A stretch of DNA of 40,959 bases, taken from NCBI GenBank assembly GCA_009930115.1, contig RZYY01000012.1:1-40959 (forward strand), given 5' to 3'. Made by a program: the position numbers and the translations under genes. Position 1 is the first letter of the stretch; each line of letters begins with the position of its first letter. Below are positions 17,803-25,800 of this stretch, piece by piece. The notes under the pieces are model-generated. The model was not told where the DNA came from. It worked only from the letters and a program-made list of their open reading frames with translations, and made no database searches. The DNA comes from Sphingobacteriia bacterium (GTDB lineage: Bacteria; Bacteroidota; Bacteroidia; Bacteroidales; 4484-276).

Positions 17803-18582
17803 TCAAATAAACTCTATTCTTACTGTATCATCTACCCTAAGACCAAGCAATCCTGCTGCATTGGCCATGCATACAGCAAGCTGAAGATAACCTGAAGAAC
17901 TAAACAAAGCAACAATCTCTCCTTCAGGAACATCCTTGTAAGATTGACTGATTTTTTTTATACTATACCTGGATGCACCAAAAAGTATTCGGAATGGCCT
18001 TTTCTGACCAATTTTTGCAAACAAATCCCTGCTAATGTTGGTAAAAATATTTTCATACTGGTCAATGTAGGTTACATGCCCTTTAATAAGGTTTTCGGAG
18101 GTAACCGGGCACAAACCAATACGAGAAGTCAGCTCCTTGCGCTCAGGCCCCAGCTGAGCAGGATCATTCCCTTCAACAATAAACTGTGCCACCTTAACAA
18201 AAACATCAAAAGCAGCAAACGTGAAAGTATCAGTATCCTGATAAATATCAATTTCGATAAGTTTTTCAGGCTTGTGATCAAATGCCAGCGCAAAAACACC
18301 ATTATCCGCCCCGATAAAATAACTGCCATCATAAACAGCCAGCACATGTGGCATTTCAATGGTAGCCTCTGAAGTAATATCAACAATATGAATGGTGCCT
18401 TCAGGGAAGGAGGAATAGGAATTCCGAAGGACAAAAGCAGCACTGTTGAGATTGAATGGCGGAATATTATGCGTAAGATCCACTACAATGGCACCGGGTA
18501 TTCGGGAATAAATTTTACCTTTCACAATTCCTGCGTAATGATCTTTTGTTCCCCAGTCCGAAAGTAATGTTATAAGCGCCAT
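17803..18582 (-). CDS. DUF62 / SAM hydroxide adenosyltransferase family protein with altered active site
   Basis: The 259-residue length and pattern (ITLLSDWGTKDHYAGIVKG, VDLTHNIPPFN, YFIGADNGVFALAF, C-terminal SSSGYLQLAV) place it in the DUF62 family. Characterised members split S-adenosylmethionine to adenosine and methionine by hydroxide attack; relatives are the fluorinase and chlorinase. The characterised triad is Asp-Arg-His. Here Asp68 is present, but the Arg position of D-P-G-V-G-x-x-R reads as Ile75, and the TFHGRD block reads TFAAFD, with Ala123 in place of His. The activity is therefore uncertain. It is divergent from phoH and convergent with the EEP gene, with its own TAATTTTG box. 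Confidence 0.85.
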   Translation of the reverse strand: MALITLLSDWGTKDHYAGIVKGKIYSRIPGAIVVDLTHNIPPFNLNSAAFVLRNSYSSFPEGTIHIVDITSEATIEMPHVLAVYDGSYFIGADNGVFALAFDHKPEKLIEIDIYQDTDTFTFAAFDVFVKVAQFIVEGNDPAQLGPERKELTSRIGLCPVTSENLIKGHVTYIDQYENIFTNISRDLFAKIGQKRPFRILFGASRYSIKKISQSYKDVPEGEIVALFSSSGYLQLAVCMANAAGLLGLRVDDTVRIEFI

Positions 18583-18619
18583 ATTCTTCAGATACTCTGT
18601 ACATCTTTAAATTAAAAAG

Positions 18620-18627
18620 CAAAATTA
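18620..18627 (-). promoter_or_regulatory. -7 promoter box for the DUF62 gene
   Basis: The minus strand reads TAATTTTG, followed by C, matching TAnnTTTG about 38 bases upstream of the start codon. Confidence 0.5.
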
Positions 18628-18660
18628 GTATTTCTTCAGCACAGCTTGAGTAAAAATTGA

Positions 18661-18668
18661 TAATTTTG
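18661..18668 (+). promoter_or_regulatory. -7 promoter box for phoH-purC
   Basis: TAATTTTG matches TAnnTTTG and lies 51 bases upstream of the phoH ATG. No -33 TTTG is seen at standard spacing. Confidence 0.45.
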
Positions 18669-18719
18669 GGCATCGAAAATCATCGAATTTCAAGCAATAA
18701 AAAACGCTTAACATACTGA

Positions 18720-19706
18720 ATGTCCGAAAAAATCATCCCGATTGAATCTGTAAATCCTTTGGAGATTTTTGGTGTCAATGATACCAATCTGGATCTGCTT
18801 AAAAATCATTTCCCAAAATTGAAAGTTATCGCACGGGGCAATGAAATCAAAATACTTGGAGAAGAAAGCGAAATTGATGTCTTCGAAAAACGATTTGCAT
18901 TAATGGTACTTCATCTCGAACGCTTCGGTAAGCTCAGTGAATATGATGTGCGAGATCTGTTGGAAAGTGAACCGGATTATCTGCCGCAAACGACACCTGT
19001 AGCCGATGTTCTTGTTCACGGACGCAATGGCAAACTGATAAAAGCCCGCACACCCAACCAGCAAAAAATGGTTGAAAGCTGCCGGCATAATGATTTGATT
19101 TTTGCCATTGGCCCTGCAGGAACCGGCAAAACTTACACTGCTGTTGCCCTTGCCGTGCAAGCATTACGCAACCGCGAGATCAAACGGATTATTCTGACCC
19201 GTCCGGCAGTCGAAGCCGGCGAAAATCTTGGCTTTCTTCCCGGTGACCTTAAAGACAAGCTTGATCCCTATCTTCAACCACTCTATGACGCTCTGCGTGA
19301 TATGCTCCCTTCGCAAAAACTGCTTGGTTTTCTCGAAGACGGCACCATTGAAATTGCACCTCTTGCTTTTATGCGCGGTCGCACACTCGACAATGTTTTT
19401 GCTATTCTCGACGAAGCCCAAAATGCTACAGAAAGTCAGTTAAAAATGTTTCTGACCCGCATGGGAACTTCGGCAAAATTCATTGTAACCGGAGATATCA
19501 CACAAATAGATCTACCCCGCAACCAATCTTCAGGCCTTGTTCAGGTAGCAAAAATACTTCGCAACATCCCGGGAATAGATTTTATTTATCTGAACGAAAA
19601 AGATATAGTCCGGCACAAACTCGTTGTTCAAATCATCAACGCATACAGTAAATCTTCATCACAGCAAAAAACAGAAAATGGAAACAATTACTCAAACCAA
19701 CTTTAA
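18720..19706 (+). CDS. phoH: PhoH family ATPase
   Basis: The 328-residue protein has the PhoH layout: an N-terminal region of about 110 residues resembling a KH-like module, then a P-loop ATPase domain with [54 protein letters not shown] (Walker B) and [11 protein letters not shown]. PhoH-like proteins are cytoplasmic ATPases linked to RNA metabolism; in bacteria they often lie beside ybeY, but not here. Its 3' end overlaps the purC start by 29 bases, suggesting translational coupling. Confidence 0.93.
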   Translation: MSEKIIPIESVNPLEIFGVNDTNLDLLKNHFPKLKVIARGNEIKILGEESEIDVFEKRFALMVLHLERFGKLSEYDVRDLLESEPDYLPQTTPVADVLVHGRNGKLIKARTPNQQKMVESCRHNDLIFAIGPAGTGKTYTAVALAVQALRNREIKRIILTRPAVEAGENLGFLPGDLKDKLDPYLQPLYDALRDMLPSQKLLGFLEDGTIEIAPLAFMRGRTLDNVFAILDEAQNATESQLKMFLTRMGTSAKFIVTGDITQIDLPRNQSSGLVQVAKILRNIPGIDFIYLNEKDIVRHKLVVQIINAYSKSSSQQKTENGNNYSNQL

Positions 19707-20634
19707 CTTTCCCAATCAGAAAAGTCGTTACACGGGAAAAGTACGTGACGTTTACAATATTCACGACGAGTTGCTGGTAATGATTGCAACCGACAGAATA
19801 TCAGCTTTTGATGTCGTTTTGCCAAAAGGGATCCCATACAAAGGACAGGTTTTAAACCAGATAGCAGCCAAATTTCTCGATGCTACCTCAGACATTGTTC
19901 CCAACTGGAAAATTGCCGTTCCTGATCCTATGGTAACAGTGGGTTTTTACTGTCAGCCCTTTTCGGTTGAAATGATAATTCGCGGTTATTTAACCGGCAG
20001 TTCATGGCGCACTTATCAGAAAGGTGAACGTCAAATCTGTGGTGTCCCAGTTCCTGATGGTATGAAGGAACACCAGGCATTTCCCGAACCAATAATTACT
20101 CCGACAACCAAAGCCACCACTGGTCATGACGAAGATATCACAAGAGAAGAAATAATTAACCGTGGCCTTGTTTCAGAAGAAGATTATCGTCAACTCGAAA
20201 AATACACCCTTGAACTTTTTAAGCGCGGCACCGAAATTGCTGCCATGAAAGGCTTAATCCTGGTAGATACGAAATACGAATTCGGAAAAAAAGACGGTAA
20301 AATATATTTGATTGACGAAATCCACACACCCGATTCATCGCGCTATTTCTACCTGAATGGCTATAATGAAAGACAGGAAAAAGGCGAACCTCAAAAACAA
20401 CTTAGTAAGGAATTTGTACGTGAGTGGCTGATGACCAATAATTTCAAAGGAGAACCAGGACAACAGGTTCCCGAAATGACCAGTGAAATAGTTTCTTCTA
20501 TTTCTGATCGCTATATTGAACTCTTTGAAAAAATAACCGGCGAAAGTTTCGTAAAAGCTGAAACTTCAGAAGTTCCTAAAAGGGTGGAAAATAACACAAG
20601 AAGGTTTTTAGACGATTATTTCCATAATAAATAA
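19678..20634 (+). CDS. purC: Phosphoribosylaminoimidazole-succinocarboxamide synthase PurC
   Basis: PurC joins aspartate to CAIR with ATP hydrolysis, a late step of IMP synthesis. Signatures are [26 protein letters not shown] (shown here only as its key blocks GKVRDVY and DRISAFD), the longer-form [16 protein letters not shown] segment, [11 protein letters not shown], and [13 protein letters not shown]. At 318 residues it is the longer form common in Bacteroidota and yeast rather than the roughly 240-residue E. coli form. I chose the METITQ start; an upstream in-frame TTG would lengthen the overlap with phoH to more than 80 bases. gatD follows after 37 bases. Confidence 0.96.
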   Translation: METITQTNFNFPNQKSRYTGKVRDVYNIHDELLVMIATDRISAFDVVLPKGIPYKGQVLNQIAAKFLDATSDIVPNWKIAVPDPMVTVGFYCQPFSVEMIIRGYLTGSSWRTYQKGERQICGVPVPDGMKEHQAFPEPIITPTTKATTGHDEDITREEIINRGLVSEEDYRQLEKYTLELFKRGTEIAAMKGLILVDTKYEFGKKDGKIYLIDEIHTPDSSRYFYLNGYNERQEKGEPQKQLSKEFVREWLMTNNFKGEPGQQVPEMTSEIVSSISDRYIELFEKITGESFVKAETSEVPKRVENNTRRFLDDYFHNK

Positions 20635-20671
20635 AATCAAAACGAATTTCAATACTTCAAAACAACTTCAC

Positions 20672-22057
20672 ATGAACGAGGACATTTTTCAGGGCTATAA
20701 AGGAGGAGCACTCGAAACACTAAAAAAGTACAATGTACGTGTCTGGGGGCAAGCAAATGTTAAAACAACCAGAGGACCTTTCACAGGAACAATTCTGCCA
20801 AGATCGGAAAACGATGACGATCAGCATATTGTAATGAAAATACCTACAGGTTACAACATCGGCATTGACATTAAAACCATCCTTGAGATGGAAGAAACAG
20901 GCTACAAAAAGGCCAACTACAAAATCCCTGAAAAAGAATTTCCATATACCAAGGACCTGCCCAGCGTCAAATTATTTGGAACCGGAGGGACAATTGCCTC
21001 CCGCCTCGATTACCGGACAGGTGCAGTAATACCTGCTTTTTCGCCGGGAGAACTTTACGGAGCTGTCCCTGAATTAGCTGACATTTGCAACCTTACTACA
21101 GAAAAAATCTTTGCAGTGTTTAGCGAAAATATGGGACCAAAGCAGTACATAGCACTGGCAAAAGCTATTGGCAGAGAGATCGAAAATGGCATTGACGGAA
21201 TCGTTATAGGACATGGAACTGACACCCTTCATCATACGGGGGCTGCACTCACTTTCATGGTTCAAAATTCTCCCGTACCCATCGTTCTGGTAGGCTCGCA
21301 AAGATCATCCGACCGCCCGAGTAGTGATGCTGCTCTTAATTTAATGCATGCAACCTACGCAGCAGGACATAGTGATATTGCCGAAGTCATGGTTTGTATG
21401 TTTGGCCCAACCTCTGATGAATATGGACTTCTGCACAAAGGTACCCGTGTACGCAAAATGCACTCTTCTTATCGATCAACTTTCAGAACCATTGGTGATA
21501 TTCCACTTGCTATGGTCAGTCGTAAAGGTATTACTCCGTTAAAGAAAGACTATCACCATCGCAGGAAGGATCGCAATGTTACCATAAAACCTTATTTTAG
21601 TGATAAAGTAACAATGCTTTATTATTACCCTGCGATGAAACCGGATATACTGCACGCCATTATTGACCAGGGATATAAAGGAGTGGTAATTGTAGGAACC
21701 GGTCTTGGCCATGTTAACAAAGAACTTTATCCGGCAATTGAACGAGCACACGCTGAGGGAGTCAGTATGTTCATGACACTTCAGACCATTTGGGGGTACG
21801 TTCATATGTTTGTTTACGACACCGGACGCGACATGATGGCAAAAGGGATAATTCCGGCCGGTAATATGCTCCCCGAAGTAGCATTTATCAAACTTGGCTG
21901 GGCACTCGGACAAACAGAAGACCCCAAAGAAGTAAAAAAACTTATGCTGACACCTATCAACGACGATATTACCGAACGAGAACCATACAACGGCTATCTG
22001 GTTTACCAGGGTGGAATTCCGGAAGTAGAAGCCTTCATACGAAAGGTTCATAAGTAA
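20672..22057 (+). CDS. gatD: Archaeal-type GatD (Glu-tRNA(Gln) amidotransferase subunit D / asparaginase family)
   Basis: At 461 residues the protein reads as a full GatD. An N-terminal SH3-like domain (about 20-75; RGPFTGTILPRSEN, PTGYNIGIDI) precedes an asparaginase-type domain with FGTGGTIASRLDYRTGAV (Thr107), GHGTDTLHHTGAAL (Thr183, Asp184), VGSQRSSDRPSSDAALN and GTRVRKMHSS (Lys262): the four catalytic positions of this fold. A C-terminal domain follows (GTGLGHVN, GMLPE-type block GNMLPEVAF). In archaea GatD releases ammonia from Gln or Asn and passes it to GatE, which amidates Glu-tRNA(Gln). No gatE lies nearby. The N-terminal domain argues against a plain AnsA asparaginase, though a glutaminase or asparaginase role remains possible. 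Confidence 0.88.
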   Translation: MNEDIFQGYKGGALETLKKYNVRVWGQANVKTTRGPFTGTILPRSENDDDQHIVMKIPTGYNIGIDIKTILEMEETGYKKANYKIPEKEFPYTKDLPSVKLFGTGGTIASRLDYRTGAVIPAFSPGELYGAVPELADICNLTTEKIFAVFSENMGPKQYIALAKAIGREIENGIDGIVIGHGTDTLHHTGAALTFMVQNSPVPIVLVGSQRSSDRPSSDAALNLMHATYAAGHSDIAEVMVCMFGPTSDEYGLLHKGTRVRKMHSSYRSTFRTIGDIPLAMVSRKGITPLKKDYHHRRKDRNVTIKPYFSDKVTMLYYYPAMKPDILHAIIDQGYKGVVIVGTGLGHVNKELYPAIERAHAEGVSMFMTLQTIWGYVHMFVYDTGRDMMAKGIIPAGNMLPEVAFIKLGWALGQTEDPKEVKKLMLTPINDDITEREPYNGYLVYQGGIPEVEAFIRKVHK

Positions 22058-22237
22058 CAACAATCCTTTCCCCTGAATCAAATCGAAACAGATGTGGAAG
22101 ACCCGGACAAAAAACCAAAGAAATTACACGTTTGCGTCAAAATCCGGTGTCCTCTGCCATAATCTTAACTCAATTTTTCCTTCAATTTATGCAATGTTAT
22201 CCCATAATCAGGGTTTTAACATAAATAACTTGTTACC

Positions 22238-23587
22238 ATGAAATACCTGATAGCCAATGCCAAAATTGTAAATGAGGGCCGAACTTTTAAAGGTTCTGTA
22301 TTAATTCGTGAAAAATACATTGAACAAATTCTGGAACATGAGACAGCCATAAGTTCTGAACAATATCCCGGCTATATTTTTATAAATGCCGAAGATAAAA
22401 TTCTGATGCCTGGTGTTATTGACGACCAGGTACATTTCAGAGAGCCGGGGCTTACACACAAAGCAGACATTTACACCGAAAGCAAAGCGGCTGTAGCCGG
22501 GGGTATTACCTCGTTTATGGAAATGCCAAACACCATTCCCAACACTCTGACACAAACCCTCCTTGAAGAAAAATACAAACTCGGATCCGAAAAATCCCTG
22601 GCCAATTATTCTTTTTACATGGGTTCTTCCAACGATAACCTGTCAGAGATTGTCAAAACTAATCCGGGGACAGTATGCGGTGTAAAAATATTTATGGGAT
22701 CTTCTACCGGAAATATGCTGGTTGACAACCGAGACACTCTTGAAGGTATTTTCAGGGAATCACCATGTCTGGTTGCCGTCCATTGTGAAGACGAGAATAC
22801 CATCAGAAAAAATACAAGTTTTTTTCGAAAAATATATGGCGAAGACGTTCCGGTCTATCTTCATCCAGTGATCCGTAGTGAAGAAGCCTGTTTTAAATCA
22901 TCTTCCCTGGCTGTGGAACTGGCTGAAAAATATAATACCAGACTCCACATATTGCATATCTCCACAGCTAAAGAAACTAATCTATTCAGAAATGACATCC
23001 CGCTGAGCCAAAAAAAGATTACTGCTGAAGTTTGTGTCCATCATCTTTGGTTTAACAGCATCGACTATACCAAAAAAGGAAATTACATCAAATGGAATCC
23101 TGCAATAAAAACAAACAGTGATCGTGATGGACTCTTTCAGGCTTTATTGAACAATCAGCTTGATGTTGTTGCTACTGATCATGCTCCTCACACCAAAGCA
23201 GAAAAGCAAAATACATATTTTAAAGCTCCTTCGGGCGGGCCACTTGTGCAACACTCGCTATCGGTTATGATTGAATTTTACCATCAACACAAAATCTCAC
23301 TGGAACAAATTGTTCAAAAAATGTGTCACGCACCTGCTGAATGTTTCAGAATAGAAAAACGAGGATATATCCGTCCGGGCTATTATGCTGATCTTGTTAT
23401 TGTTGATTTGAATATTCCATGGACAGTTTCTCCGGAAAATATTTTATACAAATGCGGTTGGTCTCCTTTCGAAGATGTAGAATTCAAAGCCAGGGTTATC
23501 AAGACTTTTGTAAATGGTCATCCGGTTTTCGATAACGGTACATTTGACGAATCTGAAAGAGGAATGAGATTGACATTTGACCGGTGA
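22238..23587 (+). CDS. pyrC: Dihydroorotase (class I)
   Basis: Dihydroorotase cyclises carbamoyl-aspartate to dihydroorotate in pyrimidine synthesis. The 449-residue product has the amidohydrolase blocks: GVIDDQVHFREPGLTHKAD (first metal site), AGGITSFMEMPNT, KIFMGSSTGNML, VAVHCEDE, LHILHISTAKE, and VATDHAPHT (catalytic Asp). In the usual D-x-H-x-H-x-R motif the first His is replaced by Gln (DDQVHFR); I believe this substitution is widespread in Bacteroidota dihydroorotases, so it does not by itself imply inactivity. Allantoinase is the main alternative, but the DDQVHFREPG and SSTGN blocks favour pyrC. It stands 180 bases after gatD. Confidence 0.92.
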   Translation: MKYLIANAKIVNEGRTFKGSVLIREKYIEQILEHETAISSEQYPGYIFINAEDKILMPGVIDDQVHFREPGLTHKADIYTESKAAVAGGITSFMEMPNTIPNTLTQTLLEEKYKLGSEKSLANYSFYMGSSNDNLSEIVKTNPGTVCGVKIFMGSSTGNMLVDNRDTLEGIFRESPCLVAVHCEDENTIRKNTSFFRKIYGEDVPVYLHPVIRSEEACFKSSSLAVELAEKYNTRLHILHISTAKETNLFRNDIPLSQKKITAEVCVHHLWFNSIDYTKKGNYIKWNPAIKTNSDRDGLFQALLNNQLDVVATDHAPHTKAEKQNTYFKAPSGGPLVQHSLSVMIEFYHQHKISLEQIVQKMCHAPAECFRIEKRGYIRPGYYADLVIVDLNIPWTVSPENILYKCGWSPFEDVEFKARVIKTFVNGHPVFDNGTFDESERGMRLTFDR

Positions 23588-23620
23588 TTCATCATTTTCC
23601 AATATTGCTTTGCTAAACTA

Positions 23621-24631
23621 CTATTTTCTGGAATTTTCAAAATCCTTTATCAACCCCAGGGCTAACCAATTGGCTATTGCCTGACGGTTACTTTCTATTA
23701 CCAGTCTTTTACGGTCTCTTTCGTGGTTAATATTTCCCAGTTCGATATATGAAGAAACAGGTTTTGTATTGCGAAGTGTGTATAGATTTCTTTCGCTCAC
23801 TGTTCCCCGATAACCACGGTTGGGCTGATTTTCTTTATACTTTTGTTTTATGGTGTTCAGCAGGGTTACTCCAAGCTTTTTACCTTTATTGCTTCCGGGA
23901 TGGTAATAAAAGAAAATATCCACTTTTTGATTAGAATAACGTGAATCAACATGCAGCTCAATCTTTCGCTGGTATTGTCCGCTGTGTTTTTCGTATAACT
24001 GGTTTACTGCATTCACTTTTTGATTGAGTCGTTGCGTGATATTCAGCGGAATTTTTTTATTATCCCAACAATACTCATCTTTGTCACATTTAAGATAAGC
24101 TTCGTCTCTGATTCCATCATTGGGATCCCGGGTAATAACATAAACCATTGCGTGATGCTCGATCAGATTTCTGGCCAGGCGTAGGGCAATATCATAAGCA
24201 TATTCATCTTCACAAAGCTGATGGCCATTTGTTTTGGCAACAGCACCAGGGTCTGGCCCTCCGTGCCCCGGAACAATATAAAAAACAGCACCCCTGAGCA
24301 ATTCATCTTTAAATTCAACTTCCTGATATTTTTCACCAAAAATGGGAAAAGTGCCTGTTGATTTCTTTACGGCAGCCGTTTCTTTAACTGCAACTATAGG
24401 AATCAGATATGTTTTTCCTTTGATCAGTTGAAGGTTTTCGTCAAGTTTATCCTTATTCAGCTCCAGAAAGGTATTCAGGTAATCACCTGGATTGAGGTTG
24501 TGTCTTCTGAGCAATCCATAAATGCCCTCACCCGGCAATGCTTCTACGCTCAGGTTGTCTTGCGCTAATACACTGATTGAAAGTAAAATAAAGGAAAAAA
24601 CAACTATTATGTAATTGATCAGCAAACGCAT
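23621..24631 (-). CDS. N-acetylmuramoyl-L-alanine amidase (Amidase_3) with LysM-like domain
   Basis: The 336-residue protein has a signal peptide (about 1-23, ending ISVLAQ), a LysM-like segment (about 30-80; EGIYGLLRRHNLNPGDYL, LIKGKTYLIPI) and an Amidase_3 zinc hydrolase domain (about 112-330). Zinc and catalytic candidates are His in PGHGGPDPGA, Glu in CEDEYAYDIAL, His in KIELHVDS and Glu in SYIELGNINHERD. Such enzymes cut the bond between N-acetylmuramic acid and L-alanine in peptidoglycan, in the periplasm. Start choice: an in-frame TTG at 24661 overlaps the TATTTTTG promoter box, so the ATG at 24631 is preferred. Confidence 0.88.
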   Translation of the reverse strand: MRLLINYIIVVFSFILLSISVLAQDNLSVEALPGEGIYGLLRRHNLNPGDYLNTFLELNKDKLDENLQLIKGKTYLIPIVAVKETAAVKKSTGTFPIFGEKYQEVEFKDELLRGAVFYIVPGHGGPDPGAVAKTNGHQLCEDEYAYDIALRLARNLIEHHAMVYVITRDPNDGIRDEAYLKCDKDEYCWDNKKIPLNITQRLNQKVNAVNQLYEKHSGQYQRKIELHVDSRYSNQKVDIFFYYHPGSNKGKKLGVTLLNTIKQKYKENQPNRGYRGTVSERNLYTLRNTKPVSSYIELGNINHERDRKRLVIESNRQAIANWLALGLIKDFENSRK

Positions 24632-24658
24632 GAACCTATCGATTAAAATCAATTTTGG

Positions 24659-24666
24659 CAAAAATA
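24659..24666 (-). promoter_or_regulatory. -7 promoter box for the amidase
   Basis: The minus strand reads TATTTTTG, followed by C, matching TAnnTTTG 27 bases upstream of the amidase ATG. Confidence 0.5.
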
Positions 24667-24846
24667 GTACATGTAAAGCTATTTTCCCGAAAAAGCAGAA
24701 AAAGTAATCAACAAACTGATTGTTAATAACTCGTAAATGAACCCGACTGGAACAAATTCCGGAACCTGAAAATCCTGATTCAGCATCATTTGAATAGAAT
24801 CAGACATCGAATTGTAGTTGATCTGATGATAAATGAATAAAAGCTC

Positions 24847-25410
24847 TCATTCGAACATGAATTCAAAATCCCTGTCAGGCATAAAATTTTTGCGATGCCA
24901 GAAAAACAATTTCTTTTCATCCTTTTGCGCGGTTGAATCAGGGGGAATGGAAATGTGAGTAAGCTTCAAAGAGGAAGGAGTTTCAAGTCGATAGTCAGCA
25001 GTTTCGAATGGTTTTCCCCATTTTTGTGTAGTCAATATGATGTATTTAGCTTCATTTGCCTTCAGTTGTTGCCGATAAATGATATGATAAGCGGCTTGTT
25101 CTCCGGGCAAAAGGTTTACAATAAAAAGGGCACCTTGTTCTTTTTGATTAATAATCATGGGCGATGTATCACCTGCCTTGGTTATTGAAAGAAAAAGAAT
25201 TTTCCCATACCTTTTTACATCCGGAAAAGGATAAATCATAGTCTGGTTGATTTCCAATGCAGTATTGTTACGAAAAAAATACAGTCCGTCAACTTCAAAC
25301 ATTCCTTTCTGCAGTCTGAAAGTAAGGTCTTCGCTGAAGAAGTCAACCTTTTGACCATAAGCTAACAAAAAGCCGGGTAACCAACTTACCAGAATCAGAA
25401 TCATTTTCAT
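24847..25410 (-). CDS. Exported protein of unknown function
   Basis: This 187-residue protein is not one I recognise. It has a signal peptide (MKMILILVSWLPGFLLAYGQ). The mature part appears beta-rich: MFEVDGLYFFRNNTALEINQ, MIYPFPDVKRYGKILFLSI, LPGEQAAYHIIYRQQ, KYIILTTQKWGKPFETADY. The pattern of a short extracellular or periplasmic beta-sandwich, with a PFPD turn and an AAYHIIYRQ strand, recalls families that wrap a metal or peptide, but no catalytic motif is evident. It lies on the same strand as the amidase, 180 bases upstream of its promoter, and downstream of the BNR propeller gene. Confidence 0.75.
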   Translation of the reverse strand: MKMILILVSWLPGFLLAYGQKVDFFSEDLTFRLQKGMFEVDGLYFFRNNTALEINQTMIYPFPDVKRYGKILFLSITKAGDTSPMIINQKEQGALFIVNLLPGEQAAYHIIYRQQLKANEAKYIILTTQKWGKPFETADYRLETPSSLKLTHISIPPDSTAQKDEKKLFFWHRKNFMPDRDFEFMFE

Positions 25411-25560
25411 TGTGCAACTACCATTTTGGAATTAGCCAACAGTTTCTTATTCATATTCAACGTATCAGATATTCTCCATCAGTCAGAATGAACATTGCAT
25501 TGTTGGTTCATTCAAAGTGAAAAACATCATTTTCAAAATAGATTTTGGTGAGAAAATCCA

Positions 25561-25638
25561 TCATGATGATTGGATTTGCACTGGTTCGCAACTGGGCAGT
25601 GTTAAAGCCAGCAGGGAGATCAAGATTATTTTTTCCAT
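25561..25638 (-). CDS. Possible 25-residue lipoprotein-signal-like micro-ORF or gene remnant
   Basis: A minus-strand ATG preceded by AGAGGAAAT reads MEKIILISLLALTLPSC and then eight residues before TGA. It has a basic start, a hydrophobic core and a lipobox-like L-P-S-C, as in a lipoprotein signal peptide. The product is too short for a normal lipoprotein, so it may be a remnant, a frameshifted gene or chance. A second frame over the same bases also stays open for more than 50 codons but has no early start codon. Confidence 0.22.
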   Translation of the reverse strand: MEKIILISLLALTLPSCEPVQIQSS

Positions 25639-25724
25639 GATTATTTCCTCTTTTTACACTTTTTTGAATAGTTGATTAAAAAAGCATTCGAAAGATACTC
25701 TAAAAACAAAAAATCCAAAAAGAG

Positions 25725-25772
25725 GCTGTCTCAAAAGCCTTTTTGTATAAAATTCAAGTCTTTTGAGACAGC
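25725..25772 (-). terminator. Perfect inverted repeat, probable terminator of the BNR propeller gene
   Basis: Thirteen-base arms GCTGTCTCAAAAG and CTTTTGAGACAGC pair perfectly around a 22-base spacer. Read on the minus strand the stem is followed by CTCTTTTTGGATTTTTT, and it lies just downstream of the 1,102-residue gene's stop. A rho-independent terminator is the simplest reading. The long loop also allows an insertion-element end or other dispersed repeat. Confidence 0.65.
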
Positions 25773-25800
25773 ATTTAAAAATGTATAAAATCAATAATAA

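Larger units (their letters stand above)
25411..25800. other. Intergenic region with a terminator and a possible micro-ORF
   Basis: This 390-base gap lies between two minus-strand genes. Its right part holds the inverted repeat at 25725-25772. A possible 25-codon lipoprotein-signal-like ORF lies at 25561-25638. I see nothing else that can be supported. Confidence 0.5.

Noticed and set aside
21539-22081. A 180-codon minus-strand open frame opposite gatD
   Set aside because: It is a shadow of conserved gatD coding sequence, with no ribosome site or domain.
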